DNA of 64,000 nt, taken from NCBI GenBank assembly GCA_035699705.1, contig DASSPI010000019.1:11961-75960 (forward strand), given 5' to 3'. The position numbers were made by a program, and so were the translations under genes. The DNA is from CANKHA01 sp035699705. GTDB lineage: Bacteria > Pseudomonadota > Alphaproteobacteria > Rhizobiales > Xanthobacteraceae. Under the pieces are notes generated by a model. That model was not told the DNA's origin. It saw nothing but the letters and a program-made list of their open reading frames with translations, and made no database searches. Shown here one piece after another: positions 52,856 to 61,701 of the stretch (positions within the stretch are counted from its first letter, which is position 1; each line of letters opens with the position of its first letter).

Positions 52856-53613
52856 GGCGCACCGGCCAGGACCGCGCCCCATTGTTTCATGGCGGGCCGA
52901 TCTTCATTGGCTGCGATCTCAAGGATCAGTTTCTTTACCACGGCGTCGGCGAAGTGTTCGTAGTTCGCGGCCGGGATCATAAAGGCCCCCGGCCCGCCAA
53001 TCACATGGTTGTAATAATAACGGTCGAGGAAGGGGTCGAGCGACAGGATCGGCAATCCGTTGATGCTGATGCCGCTGCGCACCGCCTCGTCGCGCGCATG
53101 GGTAATCGAACGGCCGCTGGTGTTGGCGCCATCGCCGGAGATATCGATCGTGCGGCGGGCCGACACATAGGGACTCTGGGAGAACAGCGCCATCGACTGA
53201 TCGATGGCACCGCTGATCGAGGTACCGCCGCCGAATAATTCACGCTGCGATCTGGCGATGGCGTCGCCGAAAGCCTTCGCCGAAGCGGAATCCTTGAGCA
53301 GCGTCCAGGGCACCACCTGCACATGCATGAAAGGCCCGGTCCACTGCATCATGGTGACGGCGATGGCCTGCTCACCACCCGACATGATCGCCTTGATTAC
53401 CTGCGGATTGCGGAAGGCCGCGGCATAGCCCTGCTTCTGCAATTCGAAGCGCGTATCGTTGACGCTGCCGGACGCATCCACTGCCAGGACGAGTTGCAGG
53501 TCGACATTGGTCTGCGCCCGCGCCGGCGATCCGCCGCCGAGCAGCAGGATGAGCAGGAGAGCGGAGGACAAAATACACAGGCGCACGCAGGCATTATTCA
53601 CATGACAGTCCAT
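52852..53613 (-). CDS. DUF1194 protein, von Willebrand A-like (downstream copy)
   Basis: A 253-residue exported protein. A signal peptide (ending near SPARAQ) is followed by a DUF1194/vWA-like fold. The metal-site motif is LAVDASGSVND, with DISGDGANTSG as the later Asp-containing loop and IPAANYEHFADAVVKKLILEI at the C terminus. vWA folds bind proteins through a metal ion. The ATG at 53613 (MDCHVNN) is chosen; an ATG at 53628 is 5 residues upstream. It is a paralogue of 53822-54595 and heads the coupled DUF1194-DUF1036-HAD set. Confidence 0.88.
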   Translation of the reverse strand: MDCHVNNACVRLCILSSALLLILLLGGGSPARAQTNVDLQLVLAVDASGSVNDTRFELQKQGYAAAFRNPQVIKAIMSGGEQAIAVTMMQWTGPFMHVQVVPWTLLKDSASAKAFGDAIARSQRELFGGGTSISGAIDQSMALFSQSPYVSARRTIDISGDGANTSGRSITHARDEAVRSGISINGLPILSLDPFLDRYYYNHVIGGPGAFMIPAANYEHFADAVVKKLILEIAANEDRPAMKQWGAVLAGAP

Positions 53614-53745
53614 CGGATATCCCGCCAAAAACGGGATTAGAGCTTAGCAGAGGCCGATTCCAGCGGAAGGGGCGTGTTGCATGTTCGTCATCGCCGACTT
53701 GATCCGCAATTCCATCGGGAGGAATCTTTAGAATGCATGCATAGG

Positions 53746-53805
53746 AACCCGGATTTATCCGAGTCCGCACAATCGGTACGCACATCGGTTAAACCCGACG
53801 TGCGC
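53746..53805. repeat. paired stem-loop repeat (copy 3, diverged)
   Basis: Hairpin 1 is ACCCGGAT-TTATCCGAGT, and hairpin 2 is CACATCGG-TTAAA-CCCGACGTG; a linker with CGCACAATCGG separates them. The layout matches the copies at 87-173 and 46126-46211, but the outer stem is missing. It lies between the two DUF1194 genes, in a 208-base gap with no gene. Confidence 0.6.
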
Positions 53806-53821
53806 GCGCGCGACGAGACGG

Positions 53822-54595
53822 CTATGGCTTGAGGTTGCGCGCCAGCACGGCGCCCCAAAGGCCGGGCGGCGGCGGATTTGCGGCAATCTCCAGGATCAGT
53901 TTTTTGACAATCGCCTCGGCGAAGCTTTCGTAATTCGCCGCCGGGATCATGAACGCGCCGGGGCCGCCGATCACGTAGCTGTAGTAATAATGATCGAGCC
54001 GGCGGTCGATCGACAGGATCGGCAAGCCATTGATGCCGATGCCCTGCGCCACCGCCTCGTCGCGGGCGCGGATCACCGAGCGGCCGCTGGAGTTGGGACC
54101 ATCGCCGGAAATATCGATCGTGCGGCGCGGCGACTTGTAAGGACTTTGCGACAGCAGCATCACGCCCTGGTCGATGGCGCCGCTGATGGAAGTGCCGCCG
54201 CCGCCAAAGAGTTCCCGTTCGGAATGGTCGACGGCATCGGCCAACGCGGCGGCAGATGCAGCGTCCTTCACCAGCATCCAGGGCACCACCTGCACATGGG
54301 TGAAGGGCCCGGTCCATTGCATCATGGTGACGGCGATGGACTGCTCTGCGCCGGAGGCGATGGCCTTGATCACCTGCGGATTGCGAAAGGCTGCGACATA
54401 ACCGCGCTTTTGCAACTCGAAGCGCTCGTCAGTCACGCTGTTGGAAGCATCGATCGCAAGCACCAGTTGAAGATCGACCGCGTTCTCGGCCGCGAGCGCT
54501 GGCGCCAGCAGCGGGATGGCCAGCAATCCGGCCAGCATCCAATTTATGCCGCGCCGCAACCGGCAGAGGAATCTGGCGCTGATCGTCGCGGGCAT
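53822..54595 (-). CDS. DUF1194 protein, von Willebrand A-like (upstream copy)
   Basis: A 257-residue exported protein, paralogue of the gene at 52852. It has a signal peptide (ending near APALAAEN), metal-site motif LAIDASNSVTD, RRTIDISGDGPNSSG, and the same YVIGGPGAFMIPAANYESF ending. The metal-site Ser residues are kept. Most of the chain aligns without gaps with its neighbour, which points to tandem duplication followed by divergence. It is divergent from the small exported protein gene at 54752. Confidence 0.88.
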   Translation of the reverse strand: MPATISARFLCRLRRGINWMLAGLLAIPLLAPALAAENAVDLQLVLAIDASNSVTDERFELQKRGYVAAFRNPQVIKAIASGAEQSIAVTMMQWTGPFTHVQVVPWMLVKDAASAAALADAVDHSERELFGGGGTSISGAIDQGVMLLSQSPYKSPRRTIDISGDGPNSSGRSVIRARDEAVAQGIGINGLPILSIDRRLDHYYYSYVIGGPGAFMIPAANYESFAEAIVKKLILEIAANPPPPGLWGAVLARNLKP

Positions 54596-54751
54596 ATAGT
54601 GTTTGTTCCCGGAGCGGCTCTAGATGCGCGAGTTTATAGCGTGAATATCGGGTTGCAGCAGCCTACCTTTGTAGCCAAATCACCGCGGGGCGTTTACCCA
54701 TTCGGCATCGGGCGGTTCCGCGCCGGGGATATCTACCAGGACGAAAAAAGC

Positions 54752-55261
54752 ATGACAGGATCGTGGATTAAGGCTCGGTTCCCGGCCTTCGCGACCGCAG
54801 CACTGGTTGCAGCGCTGGCATTCTCACATCCCGCACAGACGCAAGGCTCGGGACCTTTTAGCGCGATGGCCGGCAGCTGGACCGGCGGCGGCAGTCTTAA
54901 GATCGGAAACGGTGAGAACGAATCGATCCGTTGCCGGGCGCAGTACCGGGTCGGAAGCGCCGGCGCGACGGTTACCATTGAGCTTCGTTGTGCCAGCGAC
55001 AGCTACAATTTCGAGCTTCACGGCAACGTGCGTTATCAGAACGGCGAGGTGCTTGGCGACTGGAACGAAACAACGCGCGGCGCGGCGGGCAGGGTGGCTG
55101 GCTCGATCAAAGGCAATCAGGTCAACGTCCGGGTCGAGGGGCAAACCTTCTCTGCGCTGCTGTCTCTGACCACGCGCGGCGACAAACAGTCGATCGCGAT
55201 CACCGCTCCTGTCGGAAAAGAAATGTCGGAAGCCAAGATCACGCTCAATCGACGGGGCTAA
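54752..55261 (+). CDS. small exported protein of unknown function
   Basis: A 169-residue protein with a signal peptide (residues 1-31, cleavage near AQTQG). The mature part has SAMAGSWTGGGSLKIGNGE, two Cys residues (IRCRAQY, LRCASDSY) about 25 residues apart and alternating strands, which suggests a small beta-barrel of lipocalin-like shape. That is inference from the pattern, and no family was recognised. Its stop overlaps the stop of the convergent MMPL gene (55258-55261). Confidence 0.75.
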   Translation: MTGSWIKARFPAFATAALVAALAFSHPAQTQGSGPFSAMAGSWTGGGSLKIGNGENESIRCRAQYRVGSAGATVTIELRCASDSYNFELHGNVRYQNGEVLGDWNETTRGAAGRVAGSIKGNQVNVRVEGQTFSALLSLTTRGDKQSIAITAPVGKEMSEAKITLNRRG

Positions 55262-57486
55262 GCCGGCCGTCCCCGCCATCGGCGGCGGAGCGTGCTCAGG
55301 AACATCACCGTCGGCCGCAAAATCAGCAGATCCGCCGCCAGCGCCGCCAGCATCGCGAAGGCGCTCAACCAGCCAAACAGGCGCAGCGACGGCAGATCGG
55401 AAAACGCCGTCACCGCCAGGCCGCAGGCCAGCACCACGGAGGTCAGGATCAGCGCCGGGCCGACCAGCACGGTGGCGCGTTCGACACCCACGCCGGGATC
55501 GTCTTCGGGCCTGGATTCCAGCCGCAGCCGGTTGAGGAAATGGATTGTCGCACTCAGTCCCAGCCCGAACGAGACCGTGAGCGCCACGACGCTGGCGAAT
55601 TGCAGTCCTTCGCCAATCGTCCAGAGCAAAGTGCCGGCCAGCACGACCGGAAAAATCCCCGGCAGGATGCTGGCGAACATCACGACGACCGAGCGAAAGG
55701 CCAGTCCGATGAAGGCCGCCACGAAAATGATCTCGATGGTGAGCCCTCTGTTCAACTTGCCGATCATGTCGGCGCTGTTGCGCGCGGCGATGGCCGAGAG
55801 GCCGGTCACCGATAGGCTATAGCCGGGATGCTTGGCACGGACATCGTCGAGCGTCCGATCGAGCTGGTTGATGACGGGCAGGAGCTGGCTTGCGTCGATA
55901 TCGGGAATGCGTCCCGAAACGACAACGGCGTCCTGCTCGGGGTCGATGAAACGTCCGCGCAGGTGCACAGGCAAAAGCTCGACATATTGCTTCAGCGTGT
56001 TGACATCCGACCTGCCGGCTTTCTCGGCGAGCCAGCGCCGCAACGATTCCAGCGACCAGACATTGCCGACTCCGGCCTGTTTTTCCACAGCCGCATGCAC
56101 GTCGGCGATGGTCGAAAGCGATTCCGGGTCATAGAGCGCTGCGCCTTTGGGGAACTCTATCAGCACATCGATTGGATTGGCGCCGGTGAGCTTGGCGTCC
56201 AGCCGGCTGCTCGCCGCGACCGCCTGCTGCTTGTCCGGCACCTGGTCGGCGAGCCGATACCGCGGCTCGAGGTTGGCGTAGATCAGCGTCAGACCGCCGA
56301 CGATCAGGATGCTGATGAGGCTGTAGAGAGCGGGGCGGCTCACCATGCGCAGTGCAATCCAGCCGCAGAAACGGCGCAGCCAGGTCACTCCGGTATCCGA
56401 GCCCTGGATTTCGGCGGCAAAAGTTTTCTCGTTGCGGATGAGCAGCACCCCGAGCAGCGGCATGAGCGTGAGCACCGCGACGAGAGCGATGACCGTCGCA
56501 ATCAGGCCGGCTTCTCCGAAGGTACGGATCAGGTCGGAACTGGAAAACTGCAGCGCGATGAAGGAGAGGCCGGCGGTCGCGTGCGTCAGCACGCAGGCCG
56601 GTCCCACGACCAGGATCGCATTGCGCATGGCGTCGAACTTGTTCTCGCCCGCGATCAGCCGGTCGCGCACAGCGAAAGTCAGCTGCATGCTGTCGGAGAA
56701 GCTTATGACCATGATCAGAGGCGTCATGACGTTGAGAAACATGTTGAGCCGGAAATCGAGCCAGCCCAAAATCCCAAGCGACAGCAGAATCGCGAGGAGC
56801 GGTGGCGCGGCCGCCATCACCATGAAGGCTACGCGGCGGAAGAAGAAAATCGCGATGACGCAACCGGCGAGAAAGCCGATTGCGTTATAGATCAGCCGGT
56901 CGCGCTCCACGGCATTGCGGATCTCGAGCTGCATCACCGGCACGCCGGAAAGCTGGGCGATGAGCCCGGTTCCGGCGAGATCATTTTCCACGGTCTCGCG
57001 GATTTCTCCGACGACGTCGCGCAAGCCCCGGCCGGGCACTACGGCGGGATCGAGCGCCAGTACGATCAGCGCCAGCTCGCCGTCTTCCGACAGCAGCTTG
57101 CCGCGGATGATCTCGTTGGTTTTGATCCGCTCGATCAGCTGGTCGTAGGCTGCGCCTTCCGGCAGCTCGGCTGGAAAAAGCGGAGCGGGAATATTACCGC
57201 CTTCCGGCGGCTGGCGCGCCGAGAACAGCGAGATGATGCCCTTGACGCCATCGATCAGCTGCACATCAGTGACGACATCGCGCAGCTTCGCAAGCGACGC
57301 GCGTGCCAGCAGCGTCTTGCCCTCGATCACGATGAGCACGTCGTATTCGCTCGACGGAAAGCGGCGCGAGACTTCTTCGTATTGTTTGAATTCCGGCGTG
57401 TCGGAACGGAAAAGCTGGCTGAGCGAATCGTCGACCTTCAGGCGGGTAACGCCGACCGCCGCCGCGGCACACAACACAACCACCAT
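55258..57486 (-). CDS. MMPL/RND family exporter, N terminus possibly longer than the first standard start
   Basis: At least 742 residues of an inner-membrane RND-type (MMPL) transporter. It has two repeats, each with a large periplasmic loop and a bundle of helices; landmarks are RLKVDDSLSQLFRSDTPEFK, MVISFSDSMQLTFAVRDRL with THATAGLSFIALQFSSSDLI, and VVALTVSFGLGLSATIHFLNRL. Such proteins move lipids or hydrophobic compounds. The ATG at 57486 falls inside the first membrane helix. The same frame stays open another 52 codons upstream, reading SHDIALGLERIGLVSLRYP just before, yet has no ATG, GTG or TTG. argB ends at 57651 just upstream. Confidence 0.85.
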   Translation of the reverse strand: MVVVLCAAAAVGVTRLKVDDSLSQLFRSDTPEFKQYEEVSRRFPSSEYDVLIVIEGKTLLARASLAKLRDVVTDVQLIDGVKGIISLFSARQPPEGGNIPAPLFPAELPEGAAYDQLIERIKTNEIIRGKLLSEDGELALIVLALDPAVVPGRGLRDVVGEIRETVENDLAGTGLIAQLSGVPVMQLEIRNAVERDRLIYNAIGFLAGCVIAIFFFRRVAFMVMAAAPPLLAILLSLGILGWLDFRLNMFLNVMTPLIMVISFSDSMQLTFAVRDRLIAGENKFDAMRNAILVVGPACVLTHATAGLSFIALQFSSSDLIRTFGEAGLIATVIALVAVLTLMPLLGVLLIRNEKTFAAEIQGSDTGVTWLRRFCGWIALRMVSRPALYSLISILIVGGLTLIYANLEPRYRLADQVPDKQQAVAASSRLDAKLTGANPIDVLIEFPKGAALYDPESLSTIADVHAAVEKQAGVGNVWSLESLRRWLAEKAGRSDVNTLKQYVELLPVHLRGRFIDPEQDAVVVSGRIPDIDASQLLPVINQLDRTLDDVRAKHPGYSLSVTGLSAIAARNSADMIGKLNRGLTIEIIFVAAFIGLAFRSVVVMFASILPGIFPVVLAGTLLWTIGEGLQFASVVALTVSFGLGLSATIHFLNRLRLESRPEDDPGVGVERATVLVGPALILTSVVLACGLAVTAFSDLPSLRLFGWLSAFAMLAALAADLLILRPTVMFLSTLRRRWRGRPA

Positions 57487-57650
57487 GATTGCGATGGCGA
57501 TTGGATAGCGCAGGGAAACCAGGCCAATGCGCTCAAGCCCAAGCGCGATGTCGTGGGACTTCGCTGGCCCGGCTCCCTTCGCGCCGGCATCTTTTGTGCT
57601 GGACCCAAACAGGAGATTTTCTCCCGAGCATTCCGCGGAGAATCACCGCG

Positions 57651-58538
57651 CTACCGATGGATTAGAGTACCTGCGCCGTGATCGGTGAACAGCTCTAACA
57701 ACACCGCGTGGGGAACCTGGCCGTCGAGAATGACGACGCCCTCCACGCCTTGTTCCAGGGCCTCGATGCAGGTTTCGACCTTGGGGATCATGCCGCCGGA
57801 GATCGTGCCGTCGGCGATCAGCCGCCGTGCCTCGTCCACCGAAAGCTCGCTGATCAGCGACTTCGACTTGTCGAGCACGCCGGGCACATCCGTGAGCAAA
57901 AGGAGGCGCTTGGCCTTCAGTGCCCCCGCGATATGGCCGGCAAAGGTGTCGGCATTGACGTTGAATGTCTCGCCCTGCGCCGACGCGGCAATCGGCGCCA
58001 GCACGGGGATCAGCTCGCGGCCGAGGATCTGGTTGAGCACCGTCATATCAACCTTGTCCGGTTCGCCGACAAAGCCGAGATCGACCGCCAATTCGCGTTT
58101 GGTCGCCGGATCGATGACATGGCGCGCCGCCTTGCGCGCAACCACCATGTTGCCGTCCTTGCCGGTGAGCCCGACCGCCTTGCCGCCGGCATTGTTGATG
58201 AAGCTGACGATCTGCTTGTTGATGGCGCCCGCCAGTACCATCTCCACGATTTCCATGGTGGCCGCGTCGGTCACCCTCAGGCCCCCGATGAATTCCGACT
58301 TGATGCCGAGTCGCTTCAGCATGGTCTCGATCTGCGGCCCGCCGCCGTGCACGACCACCGGATTGACGGCCGTCTGTTCGAGCAGCACCACGTCACGGGC
58401 GAAATTCCGCGCGGTCTCTTCCTGCCCCATGGCATGGCCGCCGTATTTGATGACGACGATCTCCTCGTCGTAGCGCTGCATATGCGGCAGCGCTTCCGAC
58501 AAGATGCGGGCCTGGTCGTGCGGGCTTAATTCGGCCAT
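57651..58538 (-). CDS. argB: acetylglutamate kinase
   Basis: A 295-residue N-acetyl-L-glutamate kinase, second step of arginine synthesis. It shows VIKYGGHAMG (phosphate loop), VNPVVVHGGGPQIETMLKRL, the substrate region FNVNADTFAGHIAGALKAKRLLLLTDVPGVLD and GGMIPKVETCIEALEQGV. The start ATG at 58538 is preceded by GAGGAAAG. It follows engB in the usual Rhizobiales order rpmH-rnpA-yidC-engB-argB, here separated by a 215-base gap with a repeat. Confidence 0.97.
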   Translation of the reverse strand: MAELSPHDQARILSEALPHMQRYDEEIVVIKYGGHAMGQEETARNFARDVVLLEQTAVNPVVVHGGGPQIETMLKRLGIKSEFIGGLRVTDAATMEIVEMVLAGAINKQIVSFINNAGGKAVGLTGKDGNMVVARKAARHVIDPATKRELAVDLGFVGEPDKVDMTVLNQILGRELIPVLAPIAASAQGETFNVNADTFAGHIAGALKAKRLLLLTDVPGVLDKSKSLISELSVDEARRLIADGTISGGMIPKVETCIEALEQGVEGVVILDGQVPHAVLLELFTDHGAGTLIHR

Positions 58539-58567
58539 TGGGCTTTCCTCTCGAGGCGTTCTTCTTT

Positions 58568-58620
58568 AGCGCATGATCCGGCGAAGTGGAAACCGGTTCG
58601 CCGATAAAGATCATGCGCCA
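58568..58620. repeat. GCATGATCCGGCGAAG-type palindromic repeat
   Basis: GCGCATGATC at the left pairs with GATCATGCGC at the right, around CCGGCGAAGTGG and CCGGTTCGCCG. This is a compact imperfect cruciform common in Rhizobiales genomes. It lies just upstream of argB. A degenerate copy is at 36386-36437. Confidence 0.75.
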
Positions 58621-58753
58621 CTTTGAAAAGTTAGCGCGCGGACCGCGGATAAGCCTGCGCAATCTGCGCAAGCTTGATTGCGTCGCAAAACCGGAGCCGA
58701 CTTTTGCTGGTCGCGCGCTTGGGGCAGGCCGGGCGAAAGGGGCAGCGCGCGCT

Positions 58754-59398
58754 TCAGCTTCGCTCCGCCATCAGCCGGACAACGGCGGCACGCAGCTCGG
58801 GAATGCCGGCGCCGGTATGGGCGGAAGTGGCGAGCACCTCGGGAAAGGCGGCGGCGCGTTTGACCAAAGCGGCCTTCAGATCGGTCACCCGGCTTTCGAG
58901 TTCCTTTGGCGTCACCTGGTCGGCCTTGGTGAGCACGATCTGGTGGCTGACAGCCGCGGCGCCGAGGGTGTCGAACACCTCGCTGTCGGTGTCCTTCAGC
59001 CCGTGGCGGGCATCGATCAGCACATAGACGCGGGCAAGATTGGTGCGGCCGCGCAGGTATTCGTGGATGAGGCTGGTCCAAGCGGCCACCTTGGCCTTCG
59101 GCACGGCGGCGTAGCCATAGCCCGGCATGTCGACGAGCGTGAGATGGTGCTCGCCGGGGAAGAAAATGAGTTCCTGGGTGCGTCCCGGAGTATTGGAGGT
59201 TCGCGCCAATGCCTTGCGGCCGGTGAGCGCATTGATCAGGCTCGACTTGCCGACATTCGAGCGGCCGGCGAAGGCGATCTCCATGCCTGCCACGGGGGGA
59301 AAGCAGTCGACCGAGGCGCAGGCGCGGGAAAAGCTCCACTGGCCGGCGAACAGCCGCCGGCCGGTCTCGATTTCCCGGGCGGAGAAGTCGCCGGTCAT
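58754..59398 (-). CDS. engB: ribosome biogenesis GTPase EngB (YsxC/YihA)
   Basis: A 214-residue GTPase needed for large-subunit maturation. The G motifs are AGRSNVGKSSL (G1), TSNTPGRTQ (G2), DMPGYGYA (G3), LTKADQV (G4) and ATSAHTG (G5). The ATG at 59398 (MTGDFSARE) is the family-like start; the frame extends upstream into yidC without similarity. yidC ends 32 bases upstream. Confidence 0.96.
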   Translation of the reverse strand: MTGDFSAREIETGRRLFAGQWSFSRACASVDCFPPVAGMEIAFAGRSNVGKSSLINALTGRKALARTSNTPGRTQELIFFPGEHHLTLVDMPGYGYAAVPKAKVAAWTSLIHEYLRGRTNLARVYVLIDARHGLKDTDSEVFDTLGAAAVSHQIVLTKADQVTPKELESRVTDLKAALVKRAAAFPEVLATSAHTGAGIPELRAAVVRLMAERS

Positions 59399-59430
59399 GA
59401 CAGCCGTCCCCGCGCTGCGGAAGCGATGCG

Positions 59431-61299
59431 CTAGCCGCTCTTCTTGCGGCCGAAGAGCGCGCCGAGATCGTTCCTGAGATTGTCCAACAATTCGATCTTG
59501 GCGCCATGCCTGCTCATGATGAAGGCCTGCTGTGCAACCGAGAGCGCGTTGTTCCAGGCCCAGTAGATCACGAGGCCGGCCGGGAAGCTCGCCAGCATGA
59601 AGGTGAACAGCACCGGCATCCAGTCGAAGATCATCTTCTGGGTCGGATCGGGCGGCGCAGGATTGAGCTTCATCTGGAACCACATCGTCACGCCCATGAT
59701 CAGCGGCCAGATGCCGAGATGCAGGAAGGTGCCGATGAAGGGAATAACCGTCGGATCGAACGGGAGGAGACCGAACAGATTGAACAGATTGGTCGGATCA
59801 GGCGCGGACAGGTCCCGGATCCAGCCGAAGAATGGCGCATGCCGCATCTCGATGGTGACGAACAGCACCTTGTAGAGCGAATAAAAGACCGGGATCTGGA
59901 TCACGATCGGCAGGCAGCCCGCGAGCGGGTTGATCTTCTCGCTCTTGTAGAGCTCCATCATCGCCTGCTGCTGCTTCACCTTGTCGTCGGCATAGCGATC
60001 GCGGATCTCCACCATCTTCGGCTGCACCATCTTCATCTTGGCCATCGAGGCGTAAGATTTGTTGGCGAGCGGGAAGAACAGGACCTTCACCAGCACGGTG
60101 ATGAGCAGAATGGCGATGCCGAAATTGCCGGTGAGCTTGAACAGCCAGTCGAGCGTCCAGAACACCGGCTTGGTGATGAAATAGAACCAGCCCCAGTCGA
60201 TCAGCAGCTCGAAGCGGTTGAGCTGCATCGCCTTGTCGTAGCCGTCGACCACCGCCACTTCCTTCGCGCCGGCGAACAGCCGGGCCTGGGCGGCGCCGGT
60301 GGTGCCCGGGGCGACCGTCACGCCATCCAGCAGATAGTCGGCCTGGTAGGTTTTCTGGCTGCCCAAGGTGCCCGAGGAAAAGCGCGCGCGCAGCTTGGCC
60401 GCCGGATCCGGCAGCAGGGCCGCGGCCCAGTATTTGTCGGTGATGCCGAGCCAGCCGTTGGTGACGTCGAAGGGGATTTCCTTCTTCTTCTCGACGTCCG
60501 AATAGGTGATCTCCTGCAGCCCCTGCTCGCCGAATACCCCGATCATGCCTTCGTGCAGGATGTAATAGCCGAGCGTGGGCGGCGTGCCGTGGCGCGAGAT
60601 CAGCGAATAGGGGAAGAGCGTGACTGGCGCCGAGCCCTTGTTCACTACCTCATCGCTGACGGTGAAAAGATATTTGTCGTCGACCGCGATGGTGCGGCGG
60701 AATTCGAGTCCCTCGCCGTTATCATAAACCAGCCTGGCCGGTTGTCCGACGCCGATGGTGCCGCTGCCCTCCTGCCGCCATTCGGTATCCGGACCCGGCA
60801 GCTTCACCGCCGCACCGGGGGCGCCGACCCAGCCGAATTCGGCATAAAGCGGTTCCGGGCTTCCCGATGGCGAGAGCAGGATGATCGGCGGCGACTTCGG
60901 ATCGACCTTCTCGCGATATTTCATCAGCGACAGATCGTCGACGCGGCCGCCTTTGAGCGATACCGAGCCGCTCAGCGTGGGCGTGCTGATGCGCACGCGC
61001 GGCGTGGCGGCAATGATGCTGTTGCGCGAAACCGGCTGCGGCGGGGCGGTTGTCACCGGCGGGGCGATGGCGCCGGGCTGTGCCGGCGGCTGCGGAACGC
61101 CGGGCGCTCCGGGAGCTTGCTGCGGTACGGGTGCCGTGCCGGGTGTGGGCGCCGGCGTGGTCTGGCCGCGCTTCTCCGTCTGTTCCTGCGCGATCTGCCG
61201 CTGCTTTTCCATCTGCGGCGCCGCGATGAAATATTGCCAGACGAGCAACACAAGGCCTGACAAGGCCACGGCCAAAATCGTATTTTTCTGATTGTCCAT
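59431..61299 (-). CDS. yidC: membrane protein insertase YidC
   Basis: A 622-residue inner-membrane insertase. The N-terminal helix MDNQKNTILAVALSGLVLLVWQYF is followed by a Pro/Gln/Ala-rich linker (about 45-95), the large periplasmic domain (about 95-350) and the conserved five-helix core with FGIAILLITVLVKVLFFPLANKSYASMAKMK, GCLPIVIQIPVFYSLYKVLF and FMLASFPAGLVIYWAWNN. The ATG at 61299 overlaps the rnpA stop (TGATG). yidD, often found between rnpA and yidC, is absent. Confidence 0.97.
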   Translation of the reverse strand: MDNQKNTILAVALSGLVLLVWQYFIAAPQMEKQRQIAQEQTEKRGQTTPAPTPGTAPVPQQAPGAPGVPQPPAQPGAIAPPVTTAPPQPVSRNSIIAATPRVRISTPTLSGSVSLKGGRVDDLSLMKYREKVDPKSPPIILLSPSGSPEPLYAEFGWVGAPGAAVKLPGPDTEWRQEGSGTIGVGQPARLVYDNGEGLEFRRTIAVDDKYLFTVSDEVVNKGSAPVTLFPYSLISRHGTPPTLGYYILHEGMIGVFGEQGLQEITYSDVEKKKEIPFDVTNGWLGITDKYWAAALLPDPAAKLRARFSSGTLGSQKTYQADYLLDGVTVAPGTTGAAQARLFAGAKEVAVVDGYDKAMQLNRFELLIDWGWFYFITKPVFWTLDWLFKLTGNFGIAILLITVLVKVLFFPLANKSYASMAKMKMVQPKMVEIRDRYADDKVKQQQAMMELYKSEKINPLAGCLPIVIQIPVFYSLYKVLFVTIEMRHAPFFGWIRDLSAPDPTNLFNLFGLLPFDPTVIPFIGTFLHLGIWPLIMGVTMWFQMKLNPAPPDPTQKMIFDWMPVLFTFMLASFPAGLVIYWAWNNALSVAQQAFIMSRHGAKIELLDNLRNDLGALFGRKKSG

Positions 61300-61682
61300 C
61301 ACGGGATCTTTCGATCACCCCTTGGGCGAGGCATCTGTGGCTTTGCCGCTTTGCTGCGTCCCTCGTTAAGACGCTGCAAGGCCGATTTGAAATCTTCCAG
61401 TAATCCGCCGAACGGTGCGGTGAGGCCCGCGCGCCGTCCAACCAGAACATAGTCATGCCCGGGACGCGCCGCTTCACCGGACGCGTGTCTCACGATTTCC
61501 CGCAGGCGGCGGCGGACGCGATTGCGTTCCACCGCATTTCCCACCTTCTTCGAGACGGTGAAGCCGACCCGGGCCGGACCGTCGTCGCGGCGATCGCGCA
61601 TCTGAACGATGAAGGCCTTGGTCGAGACTTTGACTGCGGCGGCGGCAGCCAAGAAATCCGCCCTGTGCCTCAGTCGCTGCAT
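61299..61682 (-). CDS. rnpA: ribonuclease P protein component
   Basis: A 127-residue basic protein subunit of RNase P, which helps the RNA subunit remove tRNA 5' leaders. The signature is RVGFTVSKKVGNAVERNRVRRRLREIVR. The start MQRLRHRADFLAAAAA is family-like. Upstream of the ATG at 61682 I see no good ribosome-binding sequence, and the inverted-repeat element at 61702-61773 ends only 19 bases away. The gene overlaps yidC as TGATG. Confidence 0.95.
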   Translation of the reverse strand: MQRLRHRADFLAAAAAVKVSTKAFIVQMRDRRDDGPARVGFTVSKKVGNAVERNRVRRRLREIVRHASGEAARPGHDYVLVGRRAGLTAPFGGLLEDFKSALQRLNEGRSKAAKPQMPRPRGDRKIP

Positions 61683-61701
61683 GCAAACTCGCGCGCCGCC
61701 C

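Noticed and set aside
53746..53805. Possible CRISPR or phage attachment site from repeated hairpins
   Set aside because: There is no regular array with spacers, no cas genes and no integrase; the copies are dispersed single units.
55828..57681. Plus-strand frame of 617 codons opposite the MMPL gene
   Set aside because: Its composition is that of an antisense shadow; the MMPL protein on the other strand has consistent helices and motifs.
58611..59507. Minus-strand frame of 298 codons overlapping engB
   Set aside because: It overlaps engB in another frame and has no domain; EngB has all five G motifs.
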